Source: Paenibacillus helianthi (GTDB taxonomy: Bacteria > Bacillota > Bacilli > Paenibacillales > Paenibacillaceae). Taken from it: a stretch of 64,000 nt of DNA. Below, one piece after another: positions 16,164 to 25,464 of the stretch. Position numbers and translations under genes: made by a program. The stretch lies in assembly GCF_001909055.1 (NCBI RefSeq), contig NZ_LVWI01000037.1:62001-126000 (forward strand), read 5' to 3'. The notes below the pieces were generated by a model. It was not told where the DNA came from. It saw only the letters and a list, made by a program, of their open reading frames with translations, and did no database searches. Within the stretch, counting starts at the first letter, position 1. Every line of letters starts with the position of its first letter.

Positions 16164-17051
16164 ATGGCTTCCATGAGAAAGGTGGAAAGACACCAGGCGC
16201 GGACAGCATATTTGTTCATCACGCCAACGGTGCTGCTGTTCGCGGTGTTTACAGTCATACCTGTAGTGATGGCCTTATATTTAAGCTTTACTAATTATGA
16301 CGTGCTCAGCAGAAATGACTGGATTGGCCTCGACAACTACCGGCGGCTGATCGATGATGATCTGCTATGGAAGACATTCCGCAATGTCTTTTTGTATTCG
16401 GTGATTTTTGTCCCGCTTAATATTCTGATTTCATTGCTCCTCGGGCTGCTGCTAAGCCGGGCATGGCGCGGGGTCAAGCTGTTCCGGACCTTCTATTATC
16501 TGCCTACGCTGACTTCGGCAGTTGCAGCGGCAACCGTATGGATCTGGCTGCTGCATCCGGAATTCGGTCTGGTCAACGGTCTGCTCTCCTATGTCGGGAT
16601 TACCGGACCCGCCTGGCTGTCCGAGACGAGAACGGCCATGCTGTCGATTGTCATGCTGACCCTGTGGCAATCGGTCGGCTCCAATATGATTATTTATCTG
16701 GCCGGTCTGCAGGGAGTCCCGGATTATCTATACGAATCGGCGCGGCTGGACGGAGCGGGTAAACTGGACTGCTTCCGGTTTATCACCTGGCCGCAGCTCC
16801 GGCCAACTACCTTCCTGGTCAGCACGATGGCCATTATCGGCGCATTGCAGCTGTTCGACCAGGCATTCGTTCTGACACAGGGGGGGCCGGCGAATGTTAC
16901 CAAAACACCAGTCTATCTGATCTACCAGCAGGGCTTCAACCAGTTGCAGATGGGGTATGCTTCAGCTCAGGCTTTTGTGCTGGCCATGGCTATTCTGGTG
17001 TTCTCACTAATCAACATGCGGATATCCAAAGCCGAAGAGCCGGTCGTATGA
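16164..17051 (+). CDS. sugar ABC transporter permease (MalF-like)
   Basis: 295 residues with six membrane helices, beginning AYLFITPTVLLFAVFTV. The EAA loop, ESARLDGAGKLDCFRFITWP, contacts the ATPase. I chose ATG 16164 because AAGGGGGGAAG precedes it; the open frame reaches back to 16128 but would start with a short Cys-rich run. It pairs with the permease gene 33 bases downstream. No ATPase gene is present, as is common in Firmicute carbohydrate importers that share an MsmX-type ATPase. Confidence 0.94.
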   Translation: MASMRKVERHQARTAYLFITPTVLLFAVFTVIPVVMALYLSFTNYDVLSRNDWIGLDNYRRLIDDDLLWKTFRNVFLYSVIFVPLNILISLLLGLLLSRAWRGVKLFRTFYYLPTLTSAVAAATVWIWLLHPEFGLVNGLLSYVGITGPAWLSETRTAMLSIVMLTLWQSVGSNMIIYLAGLQGVPDYLYESARLDGAGKLDCFRFITWPQLRPTTFLVSTMAIIGALQLFDQAFVLTQGGPANVTKTPVYLIYQQGFNQLQMGYASAQAFVLAMAILVFSLINMRISKAEEPVV

Positions 17052-17084
17052 GCAGGATAGCCCGGAAAAAGGAGGTATACAGCC

Positions 17085-17972
17085 ATGGGTGTTACCGGCG
17101 GCTCTGCCATGAAGCGGGGCTTTAACAAAACTGTGTATTATATCGTGTGTATTCTTATCGCTATAGCTATGTTCCTGCCATTCTACTGGAGCGTGCTGAC
17201 GTCCCTGAAGCCGGATGATGAGATTTTCGCTATGCCCATTAAGTGGTTTCCGGATCATTTCACCTTTGAACATTACCGTAAAGCGTTTACGACGGTACCC
17301 TTTGCCCTTTATTTCTGGAACTCGCTGGTCCTGGCTTTAGCCGGTGTACTCGCTAATCTGTTCTTTGGCTCACTCAGCGGCTATGCCTTTGCGAAGCTGA
17401 AGTTCAGACTGAATAAGCCCATCTTCCGCGTGCTGCTCGCCGCCATGATGATTCCCGGTATTGTAACCATGATTCCGACGGTATATGTCATGCGCCATAT
17501 TCCGTTTGCCGGTGGCAATGATTTCTTTGGCAGTGGCGGGAATGGTTTGATGAACTCGTTTTGGGGCATTATTCTGCCGGGTGCATCCGGTACTTTCGCG
17601 GTGTTCTTCATGCGCCAATTTTTCCTCACCTTACCCAGTGACATGATGGAAATGGCCCGCATCGAGGGCTGCAGGGAATTTATGATCTTTTGGCGCATTT
17701 ATCTGCCTCTGACCAAGCCGGCCCTGGCTACTTTAAGCATTTTTACCTTTCAGGCAGGCTGGAACGGCTTCCTATGGCCGATGATTGTGCTGAATGACCC
17801 CGACAAGGCGACCATCCAAATGGGGCTGCAGGCCTTCTCCTATAATTTTCAGACGGATTACGGGCCCATGATGGCGGGTGCACTGGTGGCGATTTTGCCA
17901 ATACTGGTGCTGTTTCTGGCCTTGCAGCGTTATTTTGTACAGGGCATTGCGTTCAGCGGTATCAAAGGTTAG
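17085..17972 (+). CDS. sugar ABC transporter permease (MalG-like)
   Basis: 295 residues, six membrane helices. FLPFYWSVLTSLKP near the start is typical of MalG-type subunits, and the EAA loop is EMARIEGCREFMIFWRIYLP. AAGGAGGT lies eight bases before ATG 17085. A second in-frame ATG eight codons later is possible. It should form the heterodimeric channel with the upstream permease for oligosaccharides delivered by the lipoprotein. Confidence 0.94.
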   Translation: MGVTGGSAMKRGFNKTVYYIVCILIAIAMFLPFYWSVLTSLKPDDEIFAMPIKWFPDHFTFEHYRKAFTTVPFALYFWNSLVLALAGVLANLFFGSLSGYAFAKLKFRLNKPIFRVLLAAMMIPGIVTMIPTVYVMRHIPFAGGNDFFGSGGNGLMNSFWGIILPGASGTFAVFFMRQFFLTLPSDMMEMARIEGCREFMIFWRIYLPLTKPALATLSIFTFQAGWNGFLWPMIVLNDPDKATIQMGLQAFSYNFQTDYGPMMAGALVAILPILVLFLALQRYFVQGIAFSGIKG

Positions 17973-18014
17973 CGAAGGCTGGCAATAGATCAACAGATAT
18001 GGGGAGAGAGCCTT

Positions 18015-19079
18015 ATGAAGCAAATGAAGCTTGAAGCTGCACTATGGGAGGAACGGGCAGACGAGGCGCAGGAAGCGCTGGATCATTTCTTCTGGAATGA
18101 GTCCATTGGAATGTATAACATCGCAACGCCTTGCCCGGACGGGGAGTGCAACACTGTATTTCACTACTGGTGGATGGCGCATGCCGTGGATGTGCTGGTG
18201 GATGGTCTGCTGCGGACGAAAAACGGACGTTATGAAAACCGCCTCGCTTCGCTGCATGAAGGTCTACTGCGCCGCAATGGCGGAGTATGGCCAAATGAGC
18301 TCTATGATGATATGGAGTGGATGGCCTTGGCCTGGTTCCGCGCCTATCAGGCAACCGGGAAGACTCGCTACAAGGAGACAGCGCTGTTGTTGTGGCAGGA
18401 CATCCAGACCGGCTGGAATACCCACATGGGAGGGGGGATTGCCTGGCAGAAATCACAGCTTGATTACAAAAACACCCCGGCCAACGCACCGGCTGCCATT
18501 TTGGCCGCCCGGTTGTATCAGTCCTTCGCCGATCCGCAGGATCTGGAATGGGCAGAGAATATTTTCCATTGGCAAAAGCACCATCTCGTAAACCCGGAGA
18601 CTGGTTTTGTCTGGGATGGTATGAACCGTGCCGGTGACGGCTCAACCGATAAGGATTGGAAATACACCTACAATCAAGGGGTATATATCGGTGCGGCCAT
18701 CGAGTTGTACCGGATTAAGGGGCAGGCTGCTTACCTTGAAGACGCCCGGCAGACCTTCACCGCTGCTGTTAAGGAGCTGGCCGATCCGCAGTCCGGTATT
18801 TTGCCGGATGAAGGGGATGGGGACGGCGGGCTGTTCAAGGGTATTCTGGTCCGCTATGCTGCGGAATGGGTCAAGGCTGATCCGGAAGCAAGTGAAGCCG
18901 TGTCTTTTCTGCACAGAAATGCAGAACGGCTCTGGGGGAGCGGGAAAGGTGCGGATGGCGCCTTGTTTGGTACAGACTGGAGCCGCCCGCCTGCCGGTAT
19001 TATCCAGCTCAGCTCCCAGCTTAGCGGCATCATGCTGCTGGAACGGCTGGCGGAGCTAAGCAGGATAACTGGTAACTAA
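18015..19079 (+). CDS. cytosolic GH76 alpha-1,6-mannanase-like enzyme
   Basis: 354 residues, one (alpha/alpha)6 GH76 domain. GH76 enzymes cut the alpha-1,6-mannan backbone with a pair of adjacent Asp residues; here these are Asp98-Asp99 in ELYDDMEWMALAW. Other conserved parts are YWWMAHAVDVLVD, QLDYKNTPANAPAAILAARL, YNQGVYIGAAIELYR and GGLFKGILVRY. There is no signal peptide, so it should act on imported chains. GGGGAGAG lies six bases before ATG 18015. The next gene is a paralogue. Confidence 0.92.
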   Translation: MKQMKLEAALWEERADEAQEALDHFFWNESIGMYNIATPCPDGECNTVFHYWWMAHAVDVLVDGLLRTKNGRYENRLASLHEGLLRRNGGVWPNELYDDMEWMALAWFRAYQATGKTRYKETALLLWQDIQTGWNTHMGGGIAWQKSQLDYKNTPANAPAAILAARLYQSFADPQDLEWAENIFHWQKHHLVNPETGFVWDGMNRAGDGSTDKDWKYTYNQGVYIGAAIELYRIKGQAAYLEDARQTFTAAVKELADPQSGILPDEGDGDGGLFKGILVRYAAEWVKADPEASEAVSFLHRNAERLWGSGKGADGALFGTDWSRPPAGIIQLSSQLSGIMLLERLAELSRITGN

Positions 19080-19140
19080 TTTATACCAGCATTGTTAGTC
19101 CGATTCGCATACCCATGATCCTGATATATGAGGTGATCTG

Positions 19141-20222
19141 ATGGACATTTCCGCAGAAGCGGTAACGAAGGCGGATTGGCCGGCGCGTGCGGATGAGGCC
19201 CAGCGAAGCCTGAAGAAGCATTTTTACAATGAAAAAACCGGAATTATGAATCAGTGGTTTCCGCGAGAGTACTTCCGGCCGGATGATAATTTCTATTATT
19301 GGTGGCATGCTCATGTGCTCGATGTTCTTGTAGATGCTTATGAGCGTACTCATGACCCTGAATTAGCCTTGCAGATCCGGGAGTACAGCCGCAGTCTGCG
19401 TGCTTATAATGGCGGGACCTTTCTCCACAATTATTATGATGATATGGAATGGACCGCGCTTGCGCTGCTGCGGGCGTTCCAGGCTACCGGTGAAGAGGAG
19501 TACAAAACCGCTGTATTGGAGCTATGGACGGATATTCAAACCGCGTGGAACGATCATTTCGGCGGAGGAATGTCCTGGAAGAAGGATCAGCTGGATTACA
19601 AGAATACCCCGGCCAATGCGCCTGCCGCTATTTGGCTGCCCGTCTGTACAGCCTGCTGCGGAATCCGGAGGATTTGGAGTGGGCGGTCCGCATATTCGAA
19701 TGGAACCAGGCTCATCTGGTTGATCCGGGTTCAGGCTTGGTGTGGGACGGGATCAATCGGCTGGGAGACGGCAGAGTTGACTATGATTGGGCATTCACTT
19801 ACTGCCAGGGCGTATTCTTAGGGGCAGGAGTGGAATTGTACCGCGTTACCCGGGAACAGAAATATGCAGATGCTGCTCTCCGCACGGCCGGGGCCTGCAT
19901 CAACCGGCTGTGCGACCCGGATACGCTGCTGCTGCCTGATGAAGGCATTGATGACACCGGTTTGTTCAAAGGAATTCTGATCCGTTATTTTGCTCAGTTG
20001 GAGAAGCAGTTCCCCGGAGCAATACCTGTCCGTGAGGTTATTCTGGCTAACGCGGATGCTTTATGGAATAAAGGGCTGGACCACCGGTCAGTGTTGTGCG
20101 GCCCCTCTTGGGAACTGAAGCCTATACTGCCGGTTCAGCTTAGTGTACAGCTCAGCGGACTGATGCTGCTTGAAGGTGCAGCCGTTATGCAGAGGAGATC
20201 TACATCAAGTGAACTTGAATAA
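19141..20222 (+). pseudogene. second GH76 mannanase-like gene, single-base frameshift
   Basis: Paralogue of the preceding GH76 gene, about 360 residues if repaired. The first part (19141 to about 19630) reads in one frame through the catalytic pair Asp100-Asp101 (NYYDDMEWTALAL) to NTPANAPAAI. It then loses similarity, while another frame picks up at once with LAARLYSLLRNPEDLEW and continues to the stop at 20222. At 19631-19633 there are three T where the paralogue has four (ATTTTGG in ATT-TTG-GCC). One missing T restores the gene, so this is either a recent inactivating slip or a sequence error. GAGGTGAT precedes ATG 19141. No signal peptide. Confidence 0.85.
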
Positions 20223-20272
20223 TAACAGAATCATATTCTATAGCTTTGGAAATGATCCAAGGAGATGATGTG

Positions 20273-22327
20273 ATGAGGAAAAGAGTTAACGGCAGAGTCG
20301 GATTGGGCTTAAGATGTTTGCTGGCTTTCCTGCTGGTCTGGCCACTAATGATGGGCACCTTCACTGTGCCGCAGGCATCCGCATTAGACAATGGTCTTGC
20401 ACAGACTCCGCCGATGGGCTGGAACAGCTGGAACTTCTACGCTTGTAATGTGGATGAGAACAAGATTAAGGAAGCGGCTGATCTGCTGGTTAGCACCGGG
20501 ATGAAGGATGCCGGCTATAAATATGTCGTGATTGACGACTGCTGGCAGACCGGCCGCGATGCGAACGGAAATATTCTGGCCGATCCGGTCAAGTTCCCCA
20601 GCGGTATGAAGGCGCTTGCGGATTATGTTCACAGCAAGGGGCTGCTGTTCGGGCTCTATACGGATGCAGGTTATACCACCTGCGCAGGAAGGCCGGGGAT
20701 GTACAACCATGAGGTTCAGGATGCCCTGACCTTTGCGTCCTGGGATGTGGACTATGTGAAGGTAGACTGGTGTGATAACAGGGGGATGGACCCGCAGGCG
20801 AGGTATACGCTGATCCGGGATGCGCTTTTGAATTCCGGGCGCGATATCTTATTAAGCATCTGCAACTGGGGCATCAACAAGCCTTGGGTGTGGGGGCCTG
20901 AAACAGGGAACATGTGGCGGACAACAGATGATATCTTTGATTTTTGGCAGCGGGTGACCTGGATTATCGATCAGAACTATCCCCTGGCTAACTTTGCCGG
21001 ACCGGGCAGGTGGAATGACCCTGATATGCTAATGGTAGGCAATTATGGAGCGGGGGCTGTTTTTGGAGAGGGCATGACAGATACGGAATACCGTTCCCAT
21101 TATTCGATGTGGGCGATTATGGCTGCACCGCTGATCGCCGGGAATAACCTTTCCAGCATGAGCGCATATACCCAGGCAACTCTGATGAATTCTGAGGTAA
21201 TTGCTGTAGATCAGGACCCGCTCGGCAGACAGGGCGTACTGGTTAGCGATGTAGACGGCAAACAGGTATTTTCCAAACTGCTGCAGACCCCGGGCACCAG
21301 GGCCGTTGTCCTGTTCAACCGCTCGGAAACAGCTGCTTCCATGACCGTGAATTTCACCAGTCTGGGACTAGGCTCATCAGCTGCTGTCCGGGACTTGTGG
21401 CAGAAGTCGAATCTGGGCACTTATAACGGAAGTTATTCGGCAACTGTTCCCCCACACGGCACAGTAATGGTGAAGCTGACCGGCACGGAAGCAACGACGA
21501 GTCCCGTCGTCTCCGGCAAAACCTACCGGATCATCCCCAAATCAACCGGACTATCGGCGGCAGTCGAAGCTTCCTCCACACAAAATGGAGCCAAGGTGCT
21601 GCAATGGGATTACGGCATTTCCCAAAATGACAAATGGACCGTTACTTCGACTCCTGGAGGATTCTATAAACTCATTAATGTGAACAGCGGCAAAGCGCTG
21701 GCCGTAGAGAACGGGGACCCCAACAACAACGCAAAAGTCATTCAATGGGACTATGGCACAACCGGCAACGACCAGTGGCAGATTGAAGGCATTGGCCAGG
21801 GATATTACAAGATCATTAACAAGCTCTCCGGCAAATCCCTCAATGTGGCGGATAATTCGCTGGTCAGCGGTGGCGGATTCATTCAATGGACCTATGGAGC
21901 GGCGGATAATATGACCTTCCAGATGGTTGAAACCGATGTGACCTATGAAGCGGAAGCCGCTGTGCTGCATTCTCTCTCCACGGAATCCACTCATCAGGGC
22001 TATACGGGCAAAGGCTACATCTCAGGCTGGAACGCCAACGGGAAGTGGGTGGACTTTAACGTCATTGCCGATACAGCCGGAGTCTACAATTTGACCTTCC
22101 GTTATTCCGGCGGAGCAGGTAACGCAGGGCGTTATCTGTATGTAAACGGGGCAGGGGTTGTCAATAATGTGGTGTTCAACGGGACGGGGAGCTGGGATTC
22201 CTATAACACCGTTACTATACTGAATGTCACCCTGAACAGCGGCAGCAACACAATTTCATTAATCTATGATACCGGTAAGGGAAGTGCGAATTATCTGAAT
22301 CTCGATCATCTGAAAGTATCCCACTGA
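20273..22327 (+). CDS. secreted GH27 alpha-galactosidase with ricin-type and CBM6/35 domains
   Basis: 684 residues. The signal peptide is residues 1-37 (cut near ASA-LDN). The GH27 catalytic domain is about 40-410, with TPPMGWNSWN, CWQTGRDANGN, DYVKVDWCDN (nucleophile Asp165), RTTDDI (acid/base region near 219-220) and GRWNDPDMLMVG. A ricin-type beta-trefoil (about 415-555) has three QWDYG/QWTYG-like repeats. A C-terminal CBM6/CBM35-like module (about 560-684) begins YEAEAAVLHS. The enzyme should strip alpha-galactose from a bound polysaccharide outside the cell; beta-L-arabinopyranosidase activity also occurs in GH27. AAGGAG eight bases before ATG 20273 decides the start. Confidence 0.92.
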   Translation: MRKRVNGRVGLGLRCLLAFLLVWPLMMGTFTVPQASALDNGLAQTPPMGWNSWNFYACNVDENKIKEAADLLVSTGMKDAGYKYVVIDDCWQTGRDANGNILADPVKFPSGMKALADYVHSKGLLFGLYTDAGYTTCAGRPGMYNHEVQDALTFASWDVDYVKVDWCDNRGMDPQARYTLIRDALLNSGRDILLSICNWGINKPWVWGPETGNMWRTTDDIFDFWQRVTWIIDQNYPLANFAGPGRWNDPDMLMVGNYGAGAVFGEGMTDTEYRSHYSMWAIMAAPLIAGNNLSSMSAYTQATLMNSEVIAVDQDPLGRQGVLVSDVDGKQVFSKLLQTPGTRAVVLFNRSETAASMTVNFTSLGLGSSAAVRDLWQKSNLGTYNGSYSATVPPHGTVMVKLTGTEATTSPVVSGKTYRIIPKSTGLSAAVEASSTQNGAKVLQWDYGISQNDKWTVTSTPGGFYKLINVNSGKALAVENGDPNNNAKVIQWDYGTTGNDQWQIEGIGQGYYKIINKLSGKSLNVADNSLVSGGGFIQWTYGAADNMTFQMVETDVTYEAEAAVLHSLSTESTHQGYTGKGYISGWNANGKWVDFNVIADTAGVYNLTFRYSGGAGNAGRYLYVNGAGVVNNVVFNGTGSWDSYNTVTILNVTLNSGSNTISLIYDTGKGSANYLNLDHLKVSH

Positions 22328-22347
22328 CAATGAAAGGGGCAATGAAC

Positions 22348-23904
22348 GTGACCCACTGGAAAAAACTCTGTTCCGCCGCTTTGCCTGCCGTGCTGGCCCT
22401 ATCTCTGCTCACTCCTGGTGCGGGTTCGAAAGCGGAGGCCTTCACCGCTTCAAATGCTGATGATGCCATGACGGCGCTGGTAAATGTCTTTTACGACTCA
22501 TCCGCAAAATACTTCTTTGTCAATAGCGACCATCAGATTCACCCGGAGCACGCATACGGGCCGGATAGCGGCCTCTATACGGATTTCTGGTGGGAAGCAC
22601 AGCTCTGGGAAACGGTAATGGATGCATACGAACGCACTAACAGCCCGGTATACCGGACGATGATTGATAATATCTATACCGGCTTCAATACCAAGTATCC
22701 TGATATGATGACCAATGCGTTCAATGACGATCTGGGCTGGTGGGCACTGGCCTGTATGAGGGCTTACGAACTAACCGGAACTGCTGAGTACCTTAACCGC
22801 GGGAGTTATCTGTTCGACCAAATCTATTCGGAATGGGACACGGCTTATAGCGGGGGCATCTGGTGGAGAAGGGACGCACATACTCCGGGACAGGCGAACG
22901 CCCAAAAAAACATGGCGACCAATGCTCCAATGGTCATGACTGCCGTCAAGCTCCGCAATGCCTATAATAATTCCGCATATCTGACCAAAGCCACTCAAAT
23001 CTACAACTGGACCAAGTCAACTCTGGTGAACGGGAGCAAGGTCAACGATCATATCGAAGGGACGGGCAGCGGCATCGTCAAGGATTGGGACTTTACCTAT
23101 AACTATGGAACTTTTCTCGGGGCCGCTGTTTCTATGTACCAGGCGACTGGAACTTCTGCTTATCTCACAGATGCCAATACTGCCGCCCAATATGTTGTGA
23201 ACAAAATGGTGTCCGCTCAAAGCCTGATGTATGAAGGGGAAAATGATGCCGCCGGCTTCAAAATGGTCTTCATCCGTAACCTGAACCGTCTGCGCGTACA
23301 AGGCGGTCAAACGCAATATTTAAGTTTTCTTCAGCAAAACGCTACACAAGCCTGGAATCACCGGCGGGTCTCCGATCAGATTATTGGCAGCGACTGGCTC
23401 CGCCCTACAGGCACTTCCTATGTGCAAAGTCTGGCTGCAGCAGCAGGAGCTTCTATTCTCCAGCTTGTACCAGCTGACGGCTACACCGGCTATATTGCCG
23501 GGAACGGCGCATATGAAGCGGAGAATGCGCGGCGGACCTTGGCCTCCGGCGGAGGGATGATTAATGAAAGCACCAATGCCGGTTTTAGCGGAAGAGGCTA
23601 TGTGGGAGGCTGGAACACGACCGGAACATCCATCGACTTTTATGTTAACCAGAATACATCTGGTTCCAAAACAGTGACCTTCCGTTACGCTGCGGCCGCT
23701 GGCAATGCATCGCGTTATGTAAAAGTGAATGGAGTTGTGGTTGCATCCAATCTGGTGTTCAATTCAACCTCGAGCTGGAGTACCTACGGAACTGTATCCG
23801 TATCAATACCGCTGAATGCAGGCTCCAATACAATTCAACTGGGGTATGACAGCACATTGGGGAATTCGAATTATCTGAATGTGGATTTGCTGAGCGGTTT
23901 GTAA
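22348..23904 (+). CDS. secreted GH76 endo-alpha-1,6-mannanase with C-terminal CBM6/35
   Basis: About 518 residues. A Sec signal peptide (roughly 1-30, cut near KAEA) is followed by a GH76 domain with the catalytic Asp pair in NAFNDDLGWWALACMRAYE, then a CBM6/35-like module from YEAENARRTL onward. That module resembles the one ending the upstream GH27, so the two enzymes probably bind the same polysaccharide. Start choice: GTG 22348 lies eight bases after AAAGGGG; ATG 22330 and ATG 22342 are in frame but poorly placed relative to that site. It would make the oligosaccharides taken up by the ABC importer. Last gene of the run before a large hairpin. Confidence 0.92.
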   Translation: MTHWKKLCSAALPAVLALSLLTPGAGSKAEAFTASNADDAMTALVNVFYDSSAKYFFVNSDHQIHPEHAYGPDSGLYTDFWWEAQLWETVMDAYERTNSPVYRTMIDNIYTGFNTKYPDMMTNAFNDDLGWWALACMRAYELTGTAEYLNRGSYLFDQIYSEWDTAYSGGIWWRRDAHTPGQANAQKNMATNAPMVMTAVKLRNAYNNSAYLTKATQIYNWTKSTLVNGSKVNDHIEGTGSGIVKDWDFTYNYGTFLGAAVSMYQATGTSAYLTDANTAAQYVVNKMVSAQSLMYEGENDAAGFKMVFIRNLNRLRVQGGQTQYLSFLQQNATQAWNHRRVSDQIIGSDWLRPTGTSYVQSLAAAAGASILQLVPADGYTGYIAGNGAYEAENARRTLASGGGMINESTNAGFSGRGYVGGWNTTGTSIDFYVNQNTSGSKTVTFRYAAAAGNASRYVKVNGVVVASNLVFNSTSSWSTYGTVSVSIPLNAGSNTIQLGYDSTLGNSNYLNVDLLSGL

Positions 23905-23913
23905 ATCGTTAAC

Positions 23914-23958
23914 AGAGGGTGACCCAGAGCCTGGAAACAGGCTGGCGGGTCACCCTCT
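23914..23958 (+). terminator. large two-level hairpin after the mannan operon
   Basis: Outer arms 23914-23925 (AGAGGGTGACCC) and 23947-23958 (GGGTCACCCTCT) pair perfectly. Inside, AGCCTG and CAGGCT form a GAAA-capped stem (23928-23943). There is no clear T run, so it may protect the mRNA end or end transcription weakly. Confidence 0.5.
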
Positions 23959-23969
23959 TAACTATCATA

Positions 23970-23985
23970 GCATGGTATATCATGC
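23970..23985 (+). promoter_or_regulatory. imperfect palindrome upstream of GH4, candidate operator
   Basis: GCATGGTATATCATGC is self-complementary except for one symmetric pair of positions and contains the TATATCATG core found in the palindrome at 12024. It lies 100 bases before the GH4 start. Confidence 0.4.
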
Positions 23986-24084
23986 GACAATTATCCATAC
24001 TTCTCTAGTCTTTCTCCATATGCATTGTATGCGTTATCATCTATATTAATTAATGAATAGTACAGTTAATGAGGAGGAGAATGA

Positions 24085-25389
24085 ATGATGTCCAAAATTA
24101 CATTTATCGGTGCCGGAAGTACAGTTTTTGCCAAGAATGTGTTAGGTGACTGTATGGGGACAGAGGCCCTGCAGGGCTTTGAGCTTGCTTTGTTCGACAT
24201 CGATCTGGAACGGCTGGAGGATTCCAAAAGCATGCTGAACAATATTAAGGCCAGCACCGGCAGCACATGTATGGTGAAGACCTATACCGACCGGAAGGAA
24301 GCGCTGCGCGGTGCCAAGTACGTGATCAATGCGATCCAGGTAGGCGGTTACGATCCTTGTACGATTACAGATTTTGAGATTCCCAAGAAATACGGACTCC
24401 GGCAGACAATCGCGGATACTGTCGGCATTGGAGGCATTTTCCGCAATCTGCGCACGATTCCGGTGATGCTTGATTTTGCCGCTGATATCCGTGAGGTGTG
24501 CCCGGACGCTCTGTTCTTGAATTACACGAACCCGATGGCTGTACTGACCAATGTAATGAATACGTATGGCGGAGTACAGACGGTTGGATTGTGCCACAGT
24601 GTGCAGCACTGTATTCCAGGCTTATTCGAAGCGCTTGGGATGGACCAGACAGGTGTGCAGGCGAAGATCGCCGGCATTAATCACATGGCTTGGCTGCTGG
24701 AGGTTACGAAGGACGGGGAGGATCTGTATCCGGAAATCAAGCGCCGGGCCGCCGAGAAGCAGCAGCAAGAGCGCCATCACGATATGGTACGGTACGAAAT
24801 GATGCTGAAATTCGGATATTACATTACAGAATCATCAGAGCATAATGCGGAATATCATCCCTATTTCATCAAAAAAGGCTATCCAGAGCTGATTGAACGA
24901 TTTCAAATTCCGCTGGACGAATATCCGCGCCGCTGTGTGGAGCAGATTGGCGGGTGGAAGCAGATGCGTGCGGAACTGGTCAATAATACATCGCTTCATC
25001 ATGAACGCTCCCAAGAGTATGCTTCGTATATTCTGGAAGCCATTGAAACCAATGTGCCTTTTAAGATCGGGGGTAATGTATTGAACACCGGACTAATCAC
25101 TAATCTGCCTCGTGAAGCTTGTGTAGAAGTGCCTTGTCTTGTCGATGCCAGCGGAGTGGCTCCTACCTATGTGGGCGATCTGCCGCCGCAATGTGCCGCG
25201 CTGAACCGAACAAATATTAATACGCAGCTGCTGACCATTGAAGCGGCAATAACCGGTAAAAAAGAACATATCTATCACGCAGCCATGCTGGACCCGCATA
25301 CATCCGCCGAGCTGTCGTTGGATGATATTGTATCCATGTGCGATGAATTGATAGCAGCGCATGGGAATTGGCTTCCAGAGTTTAAATAA
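24085..25389 (+). CDS. melA: GH4 alpha-galactosidase (MelA-like)
   Basis: 434 residues, cytosolic, NAD- and metal-dependent glycosidase family 4. The Rossmann start KITFIGAGSTVFAKN binds NAD. NYTNPMA, GLCHS (Cys and His metal-site region) and GINHMAWLL match the alpha-galactosidase subgroup, as does the early DCMGTEALQ. It should remove alpha-galactose from imported oligosaccharides, complementing GH125 and cytosolic GH76. GAGGAGGAGA precedes ATG 24085 (second ATG next to it). It has its own upstream region with a palindrome and is followed by a strong hairpin. Confidence 0.9.
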   Translation: MMSKITFIGAGSTVFAKNVLGDCMGTEALQGFELALFDIDLERLEDSKSMLNNIKASTGSTCMVKTYTDRKEALRGAKYVINAIQVGGYDPCTITDFEIPKKYGLRQTIADTVGIGGIFRNLRTIPVMLDFAADIREVCPDALFLNYTNPMAVLTNVMNTYGGVQTVGLCHSVQHCIPGLFEALGMDQTGVQAKIAGINHMAWLLEVTKDGEDLYPEIKRRAAEKQQQERHHDMVRYEMMLKFGYYITESSEHNAEYHPYFIKKGYPELIERFQIPLDEYPRRCVEQIGGWKQMRAELVNNTSLHHERSQEYASYILEAIETNVPFKIGGNVLNTGLITNLPREACVEVPCLVDASGVAPTYVGDLPPQCAALNRTNINTQLLTIEAAITGKKEHIYHAAMLDPHTSAELSLDDIVSMCDELIAAHGNWLPEFK

Positions 25390-25423
25390 ATAGGATAACG
25401 GATGGATGAATCATCTTTTTTCA

Positions 25424-25464
25424 GAACAGGCATACCCTGCCAGATAAGCGGGGTATGCCTGTTC
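25424..25464. terminator. perfect 14-bp hairpin after the GH4 gene
   Basis: Arms 25424-25437 (GAACAGGCATACCC) and 25451-25464 (GGGTATGCCTGTTC) are exact complements. No T run follows on the plus strand. It probably marks the end of the GH4 transcript. Confidence 0.55.
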
